Shown: piece by piece, positions 1-8,511 of the stretch
How positions within the stretch are numbered: the stretch's first letter is position 1
How the letters are laid out: each line of letters begins with the position of its first letter
Source of the DNA: Peribacillus loiseleuriae
Lineage (GTDB): Bacteria > Bacillota > Bacilli > Bacillales > DSM-1321
DNA: 64,000 bases
Reading direction: 5' to 3'
Assembly: GCF_001183985.1 (NCBI RefSeq)
Contig: NZ_LFZW01000001.1
Span: forward strand, 1,085,812-1,149,811
Program-made: the position numbers and the translations under genes
The notes under the pieces: generated by a model
What the model was told of the DNA's origin: nothing
The model's input: only the letters and a program-made list of their open reading frames with translations
Database searches by the model: none

Positions 1-25
1 CCAATTTGCAGAAGCTATAGCAATG

Positions 26-268
26 TTAGCTAGGAAGAAGCTCAAAGTAATCTGTCGTATTTTCAGCTGCGTGATCGAGATAACGAAGTAATGCATGTAG
101 ATATGTCTCAATGAGCTTGTAATCATGTTCAAAGTGGTATGCATGTAAAAAGCGTTCAATCTTTTTTGAAAGAAAATGATCTCGAGTGCGGACCATTAAA
201 ATAAGCAAATTATCCCATTCCGACCTGTGCGTGTAAAACAATGCTCTGTCGTAATCCGTTTTGGTCAT
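26..268 (-). CDS. YhdB-like small protein
   Basis: An 80-residue soluble protein, rich in His, Tyr and acidic residues, with no signal peptide or membrane segment. The pattern DYDRALFYTHRSEWDNLLILMVRT and the following helical stretch fit what I recall of the YhdB family of Bacillus, whose function is unknown. A strong ribosome binding site (AAGGAGGAG) sits just upstream of the ATG on the minus strand, so the start is secure. In Bacillus subtilis yhdB lies near spoVR, and here spoVR is 6.5 kb away, which weakly supports the call. Family membership is from memory; no function is inferred. Confidence 0.7.
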   Translation of the reverse strand: MTKTDYDRALFYTHRSEWDNLLILMVRTRDHFLSKKIERFLHAYHFEHDYKLIETYLHALLRYLDHAAENTTDYFELLPS

Positions 269-371
269 GAAATCTCCTCCTTACTAAGGAGCTATTTGTA
301 GTTTGTTCAAACTCGTTCGTTCATTACGAAGAAAAATGTGGAGATGCTAATTCTTAGGGATTGTTGTTATT

Positions 372-440
372 TACCTGAATAAAGTAAAACTTCATCAGTG
401 GAAGTTTTCTTACCCTTCATTGCTGGTTAGCCTCTCACCA
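372..440 (-). repeat. Degenerate right end of repeat family R3
   Basis: Read on the minus strand, this stretch contains AAGAAAACTTCCACTGAT followed by GAAGTTTTACTTTATT. It matches the terminal segment of the R3 elements at 34780-34968 and 48071-48375. A short stem (CTGGTT/AACCAG) precedes it. Only the right end is recognisable, so this is a partial or decayed copy lying between the YhdB-like gene and the carboxypeptidase gene. Confidence 0.5.
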
Positions 441-504
441 ACCAGAGATTTTCTTTTAAAAAAACTGAACAGGCTAATCTAGGATAAATGAAGGTGGTGC
501 ATGA

Positions 505-1485
505 ATGAAATACTTCATCGTTTGTATAGCAGGTTCCCTGATTTTGACTTCGTTTCCCATTCAAGCAGCTATAAAGACACTAAATCCTGTTTATTCAGTT
601 CAGCAGTTTGAAAAAGAATTAACGGATTTGGAGCAACGCTATAAACTTGACTTGATATCAATCGGCCAATCTGAAAAAGGAAAGGCTATTTGGGCAGTAA
701 AGCTTGGAAAAGGAAAAAAAAACATTTTGATTAGCGGTTCGCATCACGGCAGAGAATGGCTCTCGACTTTATTAATCATGAAAATAATCAAAGCTTACGC
801 GGAAGCTTATGAATCAAAGTTGAACATCGATGGGTATTCCACATCTATATTAGATGAAATCAGTCTTATATTTGTGCCTCTGTTAAATCCGGATGGCGTT
901 CAAATCCAGCAAGGTGATTTTTCCGCATTTAATCTTCAGGAAAAATGGGCATTGTTTGGGATGAACAACTTTAGCACAAACTGGTCAAGGTGGAAGGCGA
1001 ACGCAAGAGGAGTAGATTTAAATCGTCAATATCCTGCTGGTTGGAGCGAGCTGGACACAAATACCCAGGCACCAAATTATCAATTTTATAAAGGAAAGAA
1101 ACCGCTTCAGGCCTCTGAATCAAAAGCGCTCGTCCTCTTTACGAAACAAATCAATCCAATACTTGCTGTATCCTATCATACATCTGGACGTGAAATTTTC
1201 TGGTATTACCATAATAAACCTGAGAATATCTTACGTGATTATTCTTTGGCAAAAAAGACGGCGATTTTAACAGGTTACAACTTGTCTATTCCTGAGAAAC
1301 ATGCCAATGGAAGTGGCTATACAGATTGGTTCATTACTGAGTATGAACGACCAGCCATGACGATTGAGTTAAGCTATCTCGTCGATGAAACAAGCCCTCC
1401 AATTGAGGTGATCCATGAGGAATGGAATCGCAACCGTGCCGTATTATTGATGCTTGCAGCGGAAGTTTGCAAAACCGTAGAATAA
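505..1485 (+). CDS. Secreted M14-family zinc carboxypeptidase
   Basis: A 326-residue exported metallopeptidase. Residues 1-21 form a signal peptide (hydrophobic core, then IQAA). The M14 zinc site is complete: HGREW gives the first ligands at His81 and Glu84, and SYHTSG gives the third at His225. NARGVDLNR (Arg168, Asn173-Arg174) matches the substrate carboxylate-binding segment, and Glu288 in TIELS is the expected catalytic base. The family includes carboxypeptidases and gamma-D-glutamyl-diamino-acid peptidases acting on cell wall peptides; the sequence does not settle which. Start chosen at the ATG after AAGGTGGTG. The DUF3889 gene follows after about 50 bp and may be cotranscribed. Confidence 0.85.
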   Translation: MKYFIVCIAGSLILTSFPIQAAIKTLNPVYSVQQFEKELTDLEQRYKLDLISIGQSEKGKAIWAVKLGKGKKNILISGSHHGREWLSTLLIMKIIKAYAEAYESKLNIDGYSTSILDEISLIFVPLLNPDGVQIQQGDFSAFNLQEKWALFGMNNFSTNWSRWKANARGVDLNRQYPAGWSELDTNTQAPNYQFYKGKKPLQASESKALVLFTKQINPILAVSYHTSGREIFWYYHNKPENILRDYSLAKKTAILTGYNLSIPEKHANGSGYTDWFITEYERPAMTIELSYLVDETSPPIEVIHEEWNRNRAVLLMLAAEVCKTVE

Positions 1486-1538
1486 GAAGAAAAATATGAT
1501 CCATACTATAGCTATACCATTGCAACAGGAGGAAAACG

Positions 1539-1847
1539 ATGAAGAAAATCATAGGTTTACTTATATTCATCCTGAGTCTTAGCACGTTCCAACAAGTTTT
1601 GGCCCAACAGCCCGATTATGAAAAATACGGAAAAATTGCCATTGTTGTTGTTCAAGCAAACCATCCGGCTGAAGAAGTCACCGATTACGAATATAAAGGC
1701 CGAAAACAATTGACAAAAGATGAAGTAGAAGATGATTTTCTTTTCTTGGTAGCAGAAAATGGAAAAGAATTCAATGTGCTTGTCAAAATCAAACATAACT
1801 TAGCCAATAATAAGCTATTAAATTTAACGGTTGAAGAAAGTAAGTGA
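1539..1847 (+). CDS. DUF3889 family secreted protein
   Basis: A 102-residue protein with a signal peptide (about residues 1-22, ending LAQQ) and one small domain beginning DYEKYGKIAIVVV. That segment, the later YKGRK motif and the closing NNKLLNLTVEE fit the DUF3889 family of secreted Bacillus proteins of unknown function. The gene follows the carboxypeptidase by about 50 bp, has a good ribosome binding site (AGGAGGAAAACG) and is followed by a terminator, so it probably closes a two-gene unit. No catalytic residues are apparent. Confidence 0.75.
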   Translation: MKKIIGLLIFILSLSTFQQVLAQQPDYEKYGKIAIVVVQANHPAEEVTDYEYKGRKQLTKDEVEDDFLFLVAENGKEFNVLVKIKHNLANNKLLNLTVEESK

Positions 1848-1862
1848 ATGAGGTAATTGAAA

Positions 1863-1890
1863 GGCATGGCAGAAAGCTGTGTCTTTTTTT
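1863..1890 (+). terminator. Rho-independent terminator after DUF3889 gene
   Basis: An 8-bp stem (GGCATGGC with GCTGTGTC, including G-U pairs) with a 5-base loop is followed directly by seven T. It sits 16 bp after the stop codon of the DUF3889 gene. Confidence 0.6.
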
Positions 1891-1943
1891 GAAATAAAAT
1901 GAAGGTTATTAAATAAAGAAGAATGGAGGATATGCGGATTCTT

Positions 1944-1985
1944 ATTTGGGAGCCATTCCAACTACCGTCATGTTCCCACGCTTTT
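1944..1985 (+). repeat. Repeat R4, copy 1
   Basis: A 42-bp segment starting TTTGGGAGCC and ending GTTCCCACGCTTTT. It matches a second copy at 6727-6769 just upstream of spoVR. The ends TGGGA and TCCCA pair and a T-run follows, so each copy could be a terminator-like hairpin with a large loop. The loop sequence is also conserved, which a plain terminator would not require. Confidence 0.55.
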
Positions 1986-2147
1986 ATATATATTACTGTT
2001 TCCAAATCAAATTAACCATCCTAAACAAGCTTACCAAACAGCGATACATGGAGATATAGTTAAGAGCAAGATCGTGTGATTTGCATCTAACTGGTTCGGT
2101 TTAGAGGTACAAAATAAGAATTAGCTTAAAAAATGAGGTCTATATAG

Positions 2148-2177
2148 AAACCGTTTAGCACAAATGCTAAGCGGTTA
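2148..2177. terminator. Hairpin at the 3' end of the minus-strand gene
   Basis: AACCGTTTAGCA and TGCTAAGCGGTT form a 12-bp stem with one G-U pair around a CAAA loop. It overlaps the stop codon of the minus-strand gene at 2175-2693. The T-run is weak on both strands. Confidence 0.5.
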
Positions 2178-2693
2178 TTTCATTGATTTATTATCAAGTT
2201 TGTAAAAGTTCAATTTTTCATCTATTAACCAAAATTCTATAGATGTATTGTTCTTTCTGTCCACATAGCCGATAATATTCAATCCTTGTTCTGAACGGAA
2301 ATAATCATTCTTTCCATATACTTTTATTACATCTTCCTTATTGTCACCAATTTTTATTCCTTTTACAGTTTCTAAATTCCTGTCAGTTATGATAAATCTT
2401 GTGATTTTTCCAGATTTGTTAGTTGCGACTTCAATTCCTTTTCTTAACTCATAGTAATCATAACCTGTAACATCTCTACTTTGCTCTGTTTTCTTTCCAT
2501 ATTTTTTTGTGATTTCATCGCTATAAAAATTATCATTTAAATACAGACCTTCAATATTTTCTTTACTTAAATCTGTTGTTTTTGTAAATGTATGATGAAA
2601 TGAACGAGGGAAAGTATGGTTAATTGAAAATGCCGTTAATGTTAAAAATAGTACAATTCCAATTGTAATAAGAATCATGGTATTTCGTCTCAT
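2175..2693 (-). CDS. Hypothetical membrane-anchored protein
   Basis: Not recognised. Using the ATG preceded by AAAAAGGAG, the protein has 172 residues with a short basic N-terminus (MRRN), a single hydrophobic segment at about residues 5-23, and an extracytoplasmic remainder. That part contains two similar stretches: a YSDEITKKYG segment, and GIKIGDNKEDVIKVYGK further on. The second resembles the small SmpA/OmlA-like fold in which a Gly-x-Ser/Asp turn precedes a helix, but this is only a resemblance. An upstream in-frame ATG would add 16 residues but has no ribosome binding site. The gene stands alone between hairpins. Confidence 0.6.
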   Translation of the reverse strand: MRRNTMILITIGIVLFLTLTAFSINHTFPRSFHHTFTKTTDLSKENIEGLYLNDNFYSDEITKKYGKKTEQSRDVTGYDYYELRKGIEVATNKSGKITRFIITDRNLETVKGIKIGDNKEDVIKVYGKNDYFRSEQGLNIIGYVDRKNNTSIEFWLIDEKLNFYKLDNKSMK

Positions 2694-2758
2694 ATAAAAC
2701 TCCTTTTTGATTGTATATAAAAATTTTACCATATATTTCATAAGTTTTTCCGGAAATA

Positions 2759-2788
2759 ATAACTGCTTCTTTGCAAAGATGCAGTTAT
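2759..2788. terminator. Perfect intergenic hairpin
   Basis: ATAACTGC and GCAGTTAT flank an inner CTTTG/CAAAG pair, giving a nearly continuous stem. It lies upstream of the minus-strand gene and no strong T-run follows on either strand, so its role as a terminator is uncertain. Confidence 0.4.
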
Positions 2789-2973
2789 CGAAGACAGTCT
2801 GTTTAATATAGAGCGAACTTCTTTTTTGGCAGTAAAATGGAAATATTATGTTAAAATAAGTATTGTAGATAAGTTGTGAAAGATTCTACTAAAACGATCA
2901 GTTGAACAAGAACAATATCATATATGAAGCATAATCCTACTAATATTCGTACTTGTTTTATGGAGGGATTATT

Positions 2974-3189
2974 ATGGAAAATCGAAAACTAAGAATAATG
3001 TGGATTATTCCAAATGTATTTTGTCATTTAGTGTTAATTGGTTTATCCGTCTGGGTAGTGGCAAATAGCGAAGGGTTACAAGAAATAAATAGTTTATCCA
3101 TCTACGTTATATTTATAATTTTGCTTTTTTTTGTATCTGTATTTGGTAGTTATCAAATTTGGACATGGATAAAAAACGGTAAGATGTAG
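2974..3189 (+). CDS. Small two-helix membrane protein
   Basis: Not recognised. A 71-residue protein with two hydrophobic segments, at about residues 9-30 and 43-62, and a short basic C-terminus (WIKNGKM). The start is set at the ATG preceded by TGGAGGG rather than an earlier in-frame ATG, which lacks a ribosome binding site. The gene stands alone, upstream of the T-box region. Confidence 0.5.
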   Translation: MENRKLRIMWIIPNVFCHLVLIGLSVWVVANSEGLQEINSLSIYVIFIILLFFVSVFGSYQIWTWIKNGKM

Positions 3190-3360
3190 ATGATTTGTTC
3201 AATTAACGAGAAGAATAGTTGAATTAGAATCTTGGATTTATATGGAAAGACCAATGGTGAAGGGGGATATAATTGATTATTAAAAACAGAAAGGGGATTT
3301 TTTTCGTTTTTTTTAAAAGGGGACATCTAGACTGAAGAAATCTTATTAAAAAATAGTCTA

Positions 3361-3390
3361 TTGACACGCTAAGGAGTCTTATATTAAGAT
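3361..3390 (+). promoter_or_regulatory. Candidate promoter for the T-box transcript
   Basis: A consensus -35 TTGACA (3361-3366) is followed after 18 bp by TAAGAT (3385-3390), a 4/6 match to the -10 consensus. It lies about 50 bp before the first T-box helix. Confidence 0.55.
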
Positions 3391-3411
3391 ACTTTCATAC
3401 TTACTTACACA

Positions 3412-3443
3412 AAAGCATAAAAGCGTAAAAGCGTAAAAGCGTT
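3412..3443 (+). repeat. Four tandem 8-bp units
   Basis: AAAGCATA, AAAGCGTA, AAAGCGTA and AAAGCGTT lie in direct tandem just before stem I of the T-box leader, inside the predicted transcript. Copy number could vary by slippage. No function is evident. Confidence 0.8.
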
Positions 3444-3645
3444 GAACTAAAAAAGTAACTGGTTGTTTAGGAAGTTGAGAGACTTAGTGGATGGTGCAAA
3501 CTAAGCCGAGCATTCAGTGAATTACAATTAGGGAGCTGACTTCTGTCCGGCAATGCCGTTAATCAAATGAGTGAACAAAAATTTTTTTGTTAATCAGGGT
3601 GGTACCGCGGAGCTTCCGTCCCTTTTTAGGGATGGAAGCTTTTTA
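3441..3645 (+). ncRNA. T-box riboswitch, probable tyrosine specifier
   Basis: The T-box sequence AGGGTGGTACCGCGG is at 3596-3610 and is followed at once by a terminator (AGCTTCC...GGAAGCT plus T-run, 3611-3645). Stem I can be drawn: CUAA/UUAG closes the specifier loop, AGUA stands on its 5' side, ACUG/CAGU forms the next helix, and the apical part carries AGAGA and GGUGCAAA. The 3' strand of the loop reads GAAUUACAA (3519-3527). UAC (Tyr, followed by a purine as is usual) is the best specifier; UUA (Leu) one base earlier is the alternative. Uncharged tRNA should stabilise the antiterminator and switch on the two genes downstream. Confidence 0.9.
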
Positions 3646-3810
3646 TTATAAGTAGTAATAGAATGTAAAATATATTAAGGGAATGAGTCATGACAAGTGT
3701 CTGCTGTCTCTTTATCTTAGTTGAAGTCCCTACAGTTCTTACGTTGATGAGCAAGGTGTCTGCGCTTTTCTTATATGAACAAACAATTAATAAAGGAAGT
3801 GAAAAGTAAG

Positions 3811-5226
3811 ATGAGAAAAAATATATCAATTGGTTTAGCGCTTTTGCCAATTGTAACTTTAATGACAGCAGGAGCTGCTTCTATTTTAATTTGGAAAGCC
3901 GGTATGTTTATCCCTTTAATTATTGGAATCATTGCGACAGTCCTTGTTGGAGTGATAAGTGGTTATAAATGGGATGAGCTGGAGAAAATGATGGTGAATG
4001 GTGTATCCAAAGCTTTGCCTGCGATGTTTATATTGCTAGTTATTGGGTTGATCGTGGGAACATGGATTGCTAGTGGTGTGATTCCTTCTATGATCTACTA
4101 TGGATTATCATTTATTCACCCTTCATTCTTTATTCCAGCTGTAGCTCTTGTTACCGGGGTCGTTTCCGTCACGCTTGGTAGCTCATTTACTTCGATTGCT
4201 ACGATTGGTTTAGCGTTTATGGTAATAGGTGAAGGGATGGGGTTTCCGCCAGGACTTATTGCTGGTGCCGTTATGTCAGGGGCATTTTTTGGAGACAAAT
4301 TATCACCTCTATCTGATACGACGAATATTGCACCAGCAATGGCAGAAACGGATTTATTCAGTCATGTTCGCCATATGCTTTGGGATACTGTTCCTGCCTT
4401 TATCATTACACTAGTTTTATATGGAATAATCAGCAATGGGGCACAGCAAAATGTTGTAGATACAGGGAAAATTGATATGATTTTGGCGGGGATCCAAAAG
4501 ACGTTTTTCATTCATCCCTTGCTGTTATTATTACCTGTACTAACTATTTTGCTTATGATGAAGCGTTTGCCAGCTTTGCCCACGTTAATGATTGTTGGAT
4601 TGTTGGGTGGTTTAGTAGCTATTATTATACAAGGTCAATCAATCACTTCCGTTATTAACACAATGACGTATGGATTCACGGCTAAATCCGGTGTCAAAGA
4701 GGTTGACTCTTTATTAAATAATGGTGGAATAGTTTCCATGCTTAATACAATCGGTTTATTAACCATTGCTACAGCTTTAGGGGGTCTTTTAGAAGGTACT
4801 GGTGTTTTTCAAACTTTAATTCGACCTATCATCAATAAAATAAAGACGACTAGTTCATTAATTACGACAACAATTGTATCGACTTTTATTGTTGCCTTCG
4901 CAAGTGGTGCCCAATTTTTAGCGATAATATTACCTGCAAGAACTTTCGTTCAAACATATAAAGATTTAAAAATTGATACGAAAAATTTATCTAGATGCGT
5001 TGAAGCTGCTGGAACAGTTGGAATCACACTGGTACCTTGGGGTGTACCAGCTGTTTTTGCAGCGAATATGTTGGGTGTAGGAGTAGAGCAATTTATTCCA
5101 TATCTATTCTTTGCTTTCCTTGTTCCCCTTATCAATGTCATTTATGGATTTACTGGTTGGACGATAACGAAAAAAGATTATTCTGAGGAGCAGGTGCAAG
5201 AAACAGAATCAATAGGAGGGAATTGA
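3811..5226 (+). CDS. NhaC-type Na+/H+ antiporter family transporter, possible tyrosine transporter
   Basis: A 471-residue, highly hydrophobic inner membrane protein with about 11-12 transmembrane segments. It contains the conserved NhaC segments around GSSFTSIATIGLAFM and AFFGDKLSPLSDTTNIAP. The family exchanges Na+ or H+ for organic substrates or simply H+. Because the gene sits behind a T-box leader with a plausible Tyr codon, amino acid uptake is more likely than salt tolerance; related T-box-controlled NhaC genes (yheL group) have been proposed as tyrosine transporters. The start at 3811 follows AAAGGAAGTG; an ATG 36 bp upstream has no ribosome binding site. The PqqB-like gene begins 1 bp after the stop. 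Confidence 0.85.
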   Translation: MRKNISIGLALLPIVTLMTAGAASILIWKAGMFIPLIIGIIATVLVGVISGYKWDELEKMMVNGVSKALPAMFILLVIGLIVGTWIASGVIPSMIYYGLSFIHPSFFIPAVALVTGVVSVTLGSSFTSIATIGLAFMVIGEGMGFPPGLIAGAVMSGAFFGDKLSPLSDTTNIAPAMAETDLFSHVRHMLWDTVPAFIITLVLYGIISNGAQQNVVDTGKIDMILAGIQKTFFIHPLLLLLPVLTILLMMKRLPALPTLMIVGLLGGLVAIIIQGQSITSVINTMTYGFTAKSGVKEVDSLLNNGGIVSMLNTIGLLTIATALGGLLEGTGVFQTLIRPIINKIKTTSSLITTTIVSTFIVAFASGAQFLAIILPARTFVQTYKDLKIDTKNLSRCVEAAGTVGITLVPWGVPAVFAANMLGVGVEQFIPYLFFAFLVPLINVIYGFTGWTITKKDYSEEQVQETESIGGN

Positions 5227-5227
5227 C

Positions 5228-6094
5228 ATGAGCGAAGTCATCGTGAATATCATTGGCACAGCGCAAGATGCTGGTGTCCCGCATCCGAATTGTTTTTGCA
5301 GGAACTGTGTGAAAGCAATTGAAGATGCTAAGTTTCGGAGGTTTGCTTCTTCCTTGGCTATTATTCTACCAAAGTCAAAAGAGTGGCACTTGATTGATGC
5401 AACTCCTGACTTAAGGGAGCAAATGGCATTTATCCAAATGAAGTACCAGCTGCAAAAACAATTGATGGATAGCATTTGGCTTACTCATGCCCATATTGGA
5501 CATTATCCTGGATTAATGTTTTTAGGAAAAGAAGCCATCGGTGCTAAAGGAACATCTGTTTATTGTGGTGAAAAAATGAAACAGCTACTAGAAAATCATG
5601 CACCATGGAAGCAACTAGCTGATCTTGAAAATATTAAGCCAATAGAGATCACGCATGAACATCCCATCGAACTTACATCAGTTGTTCGAATAACTCCTGT
5701 GGAAGTCCCGCACCGAAATGAGTTTTCTGAAACCTTTGCGTTTTGGATTGCTGGGCCGACTCGTAAACTACTTTATATACCCGATATTGATAGATGGAAT
5801 GAATGGGATCGTGATATATATGAAATGGCCAAGGAAGCAGATATTTGCTTATTGGATGGTACTTTCTATTCAATAGAAGAAATTGAACGAATGGGGCGAA
5901 ATTATAAAGAAATTCCTCATCCGGTGATGACGGAAACAATGGATCGCCTGCAAGACTTAGTGGATGAAACAGCTATATATTTCACTCATTTCAATCATAC
6001 CAACCCCGTCATAGATCCAGAAAACTCCCTTATCAAACAAGTAAAGGATAGAGGTTTTCACATTGCTGTTGAGGGTATGGAAATTTTATTATAA
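5228..6094 (+). CDS. PqqB-like metallo-beta-lactamase-fold protein
   Basis: A 288-residue soluble protein. Near the N-terminus NCFCRNC (Cys22, Cys24, Cys27) matches the CxCxxC structural zinc site typical of PqqB. The metal motif is THAHIGH (His87, His89, His92), with Gly where classical hydrolases have Asp. His162, Asp210 and His254/His257 are the likely further ligands. PqqB acts on the Tyr-containing precursor in PQQ synthesis as an iron-dependent hydroxylase. No other PQQ gene is visible here, so the product is not established. It is tightly coupled (1 bp gap) to the antiporter and shares its T-box control, which suggests a role in uptake or modification of tyrosine or a related compound. 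Confidence 0.8.
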   Translation: MSEVIVNIIGTAQDAGVPHPNCFCRNCVKAIEDAKFRRFASSLAIILPKSKEWHLIDATPDLREQMAFIQMKYQLQKQLMDSIWLTHAHIGHYPGLMFLGKEAIGAKGTSVYCGEKMKQLLENHAPWKQLADLENIKPIEITHEHPIELTSVVRITPVEVPHRNEFSETFAFWIAGPTRKLLYIPDIDRWNEWDRDIYEMAKEADICLLDGTFYSIEEIERMGRNYKEIPHPVMTETMDRLQDLVDETAIYFTHFNHTNPVIDPENSLIKQVKDRGFHIAVEGMEILL

Positions 6095-6184
6095 AGATTT
6101 TTTACTTCATGGAATGACCAACGGTGAATTTGCAGGATGAAAAGATGAAATTATTTTGGTAGAAAAGTTGTAGACTTAAAATAA

Positions 6185-6212
6185 AGTTTAATTGTTTTCC
6201 GATAATTAAACT
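6185..6212. other. AT-rich inverted repeat after the PqqB-like gene
   Basis: AGTTTAATT and AATTAAACT form a perfect 9-bp stem, with a T-rich stretch downstream. It may be a weak terminator for the T-box operon, 90 bp after the stop codon. Confidence 0.35.
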
Positions 6213-6304
6213 CTGTTCTTCTTTATTTTGTAAACATAAAAAGCAAGATACGTAAAAGGACAGATTGAGTATTTATAAATCAAAATATAGGATTGTGGAT
6301 TGAT

Positions 6305-6344
6305 AAAGAAAGCAACAAGGAACCCCTCCTTCGTTGCTTTCTTT
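6305..6344 (+). terminator. Strong hairpin, possible terminator
   Basis: AAAGAAAGCAACAAGGA pairs with TCCTTcGTTGCTTTCTTT with one bulged C. There is no long T-run beyond the stem, but the right arm itself ends CTTT. The whole region 6095-6540 holds no convincing gene. Confidence 0.5.
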
Positions 6345-6541
6345 ATGTCCAAGCTTTTTTACAGTTGGATATCTATAAGAAATTGATCCTTTGATAAATG
6401 GCTACAACCTAGTTAAAGAAAGCGTAGATTCATGAGGCAGCTTATTCATGAAGTAATGTGCGGTTGGATAAACTTTTACTCCGTGTTCAAGTGCTTGTTG
6501 AATATGCGTTTCTTTGCTAACGAAGGACTGTAATTGAATGA

Positions 6542-6694
6542 ATAGATAAAGCCTATTTAATTACTGGAGGAATGGGAATATTTTTCATTGGAATATCAAT
6601 GCTTTTTTCAGGTTCAATGGTAAGTGGAGACCAATTGAGGAAATCAATGAGACTCCTAAAAAGGGACATAGATCGGCTGTGTGCAATACTATGA
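6542..6694 (+). pseudogene. Fragment of a small membrane protein, DUF5316-like
   Basis: An open frame without a usable start codon reads LITGGMGIFFIGISML, then FSGSMVSGDQLRKSM and a basic end LLKRDIDRLCAIL, then a stop. The hydrophobic segment followed by SGDQ resembles DUF5316 membrane proteins of Bacillus. A stop codon directly precedes the frame and the C-terminal half of that family is absent, so I read it as a truncated remnant. The family assignment is from memory and tentative. Confidence 0.35.
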
Positions 6695-6726
6695 ATTCTT
6701 TAATACGTTTCATACTAGTTATAATA

Positions 6727-6769
6727 TTTGGGAGCCCATCCAACATCCGTCATGTTCCCACGCTTTTTT
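6727..6769 (+). repeat. Repeat R4, copy 2, upstream of spoVR
   Basis: Starts TTTGGGAGCCCATCC and ends GTTCCCACGCTTTTTT. It shares most of its 43 bp with the copy at 1944-1985. It ends 39 bp before the spoVR start codon, so it lies in the spoVR leader or just before it. Confidence 0.55.
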
Positions 6770-6808
6770 CATACATTAATGTAAGGAAGAAAAAAGGAGG
6801 AGAGGCGG

Positions 6809-8227
6809 ATGAATACAGAAGATCAGAACGCATTGGAATATGCGATAAGTGAAATTACTGAGATTGCAGAGGGATTTGGGCTGGATTTCTATCCGATGCG
6901 GTATGAAATTTGCCCATCAGAAATCATTTATACATTTGGTGCGTATGGGATGCCGACTAGGTTTTCCCATTGGAGCTTCGGAAAACAATTTCATAAAATG
7001 AAAATTCAGTATGATTTTGGGTTGAGTAAAATATATGAATTGGTTATTAATTCAAATCCTTGCTATGCTTTTTTATTGGATTCAAACTCGCTTATTCAAA
7101 ACAAATTGATTGTCGCGCATGTGCTTGCTCACTGTGATTTCTTCAAAAATAATGTTCGATTTCAGAATACAAAGCGTGATATGGTCGAAAGCATGGCAGC
7201 AACGGCCGATCGGATTCGCCAATATGAAATTCTACATGGCAAAAAAGAGGTCGAAACATTTCTAGATGCAGTATTGGCAATTGATGAACATATCGATCCG
7301 TCCTTAATCCGACCGAAGCTAGCTTGGTCCATGGAGGACGAAGATAATGATGGGGATGAAATTAAACCAATTGCATCCGCATATGATGATTTATGGTCCT
7401 TGGATAACAAAGAAAAACCGATCCGTAGTGTAGGGAAAAAGAAAAAGAAATTCCCACCACAGCCAGAAAAGGACATCTTACTATTCATTGAACAATACAG
7501 CCGTGATTTGACCGAATGGCAGCGGGATATTTTAACGATGATGCGCGAAGAAATGCTTTATTTCTGGCCGCAGCTTGAAACGAAAATCATGAATGAAGGC
7601 TGGGCATCTTATTGGCATCAAAGAATCGTCAGGGAATTGGATTTGACCTCGGGAGACGCATTGGAGTTCGCCAAGCTGAATGCCGGTGTCGTCCAGCCGT
7701 CACGTACGAGTATAAACCCATATTACCTTGGATTGAAGATTTTGGAAGATATTGAAGAACGTTATAATAACCCGACTGATGAAATGAAGAAACTTGGTGT
7801 CAAGCCAGATTCTGGCCGTGAAAAGATGTTTGAAGTTCGAGAAATCGAAGCGGACATATCCTTTATACGAAATTATTTAACTAAAGACTTAGTGACACGT
7901 GAAGATATGTATTTATTCCAAAAGCAAGGGAAGGATTACAAAGTGGTTGATAAGGCATGGGAGCAGGTTCGCGATCAGCTCGTCAGCATGCGCGTTAATG
8001 GTGGTTTTCCATACATTACGGTCAATGACGGCGATTATCTACGAAACGGTGAGCTTTATTTAAAGCATTGGTACGAAGACATTGAGCTGGATTTGAAGTA
8101 TTTAGAGAAGGTACTTCCTTATATTTACCAGCTTTGGGGGCGCCCTGTCCATCTGGAATCGGTCATGGAGAAAAAAGAAGTACTCTTTTCATATGATGGA
8201 AAAGGCGTGCATCGGAAATATTTATAA
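6809..8227 (+). CDS. spoVR: SpoVR family protein (stage V sporulation)
   Basis: A 472-residue soluble protein, about the length of B. subtilis SpoVR, which is involved in spore cortex formation. The N-terminal half carries [19 protein letters not shown] and a C-x-x-x-x-I-I-Y segment typical of the family. The central motif [12 protein letters not shown] (near residue 268) is diagnostic. The C-terminal part has the family [12 protein letters not shown] and [16 protein letters not shown] segments. The start is set by AAAAGGAGGAGAGGCGG just upstream. It is a single-gene unit closed by a strong terminator. Biochemical activity is unknown. Confidence 0.95.
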   Translation: MNTEDQNALEYAISEITEIAEGFGLDFYPMRYEICPSEIIYTFGAYGMPTRFSHWSFGKQFHKMKIQYDFGLSKIYELVINSNPCYAFLLDSNSLIQNKLIVAHVLAHCDFFKNNVRFQNTKRDMVESMAATADRIRQYEILHGKKEVETFLDAVLAIDEHIDPSLIRPKLAWSMEDEDNDGDEIKPIASAYDDLWSLDNKEKPIRSVGKKKKKFPPQPEKDILLFIEQYSRDLTEWQRDILTMMREEMLYFWPQLETKIMNEGWASYWHQRIVRELDLTSGDALEFAKLNAGVVQPSRTSINPYYLGLKILEDIEERYNNPTDEMKKLGVKPDSGREKMFEVREIEADISFIRNYLTKDLVTREDMYLFQKQGKDYKVVDKAWEQVRDQLVSMRVNGGFPYITVNDGDYLRNGELYLKHWYEDIELDLKYLEKVLPYIYQLWGRPVHLESVMEKKEVLFSYDGKGVHRKYL

Positions 8228-8232
8228 AGGAT

Positions 8233-8262
8233 AGCCGACCGCTTATGTGGTCGGCTGTTTAA
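8233..8262 (+). terminator. spoVR terminator
   Basis: AGCCGACC and GGTCGGCT form a perfect 8-bp stem with an 8-base loop, followed by GTTT, directly after spoVR. Confidence 0.85.
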
Positions 8263-8319
8263 TATGTACCTCAGGGTAGATCAGGCAGTAATAATGAAAA
8301 TCACTAACAACAGACAAAG

Positions 8320-8511
8320 TTGATTATTTATGAGTTACAGAATTATTTGAACACGCACTTATATATTATCCATCCTTTATCGAAAAAAATCAGTGTGGAC
8401 AGATTCGTTAAAATCTCACAAACTCTAGCTAGCTGTTTAATAGGACTTGTTATCTTGCATACAGGAGCTTACACTTTAATTAACAATGAAGAGGAAAGGA
8501 TAAAAAAATGA
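8320..8511 (+). CDS. Possible small membrane protein
   Basis: Not recognised. A 63-residue frame from a TTG codon, with one hydrophobic segment (CLIGLVILHTGAYTLI) near residues 39-54 and a charged tail. It has no clear ribosome binding site. Its stop overlaps the start of the lipoprotein gene (ATGA), which could mean translational coupling or mere chance. Confidence 0.25.
   Translation: MIIYELQNYLNTHLYIIHPLSKKISVDRFVKISQTLASCLIGLVILHTGAYTLINNEEERIKK

Noticed and set aside
3412..3443. A CRISPR-like array
   Set aside because: Units are only 8 bp in direct tandem without spacers. No cas gene is in the window.
5228..6094. Calling this gene pqqB and inferring PQQ synthesis
   Set aside because: No pqqA, pqqC, pqqD or pqqE is nearby and the metal motif differs from classical forms, so only PqqB-like is justified.
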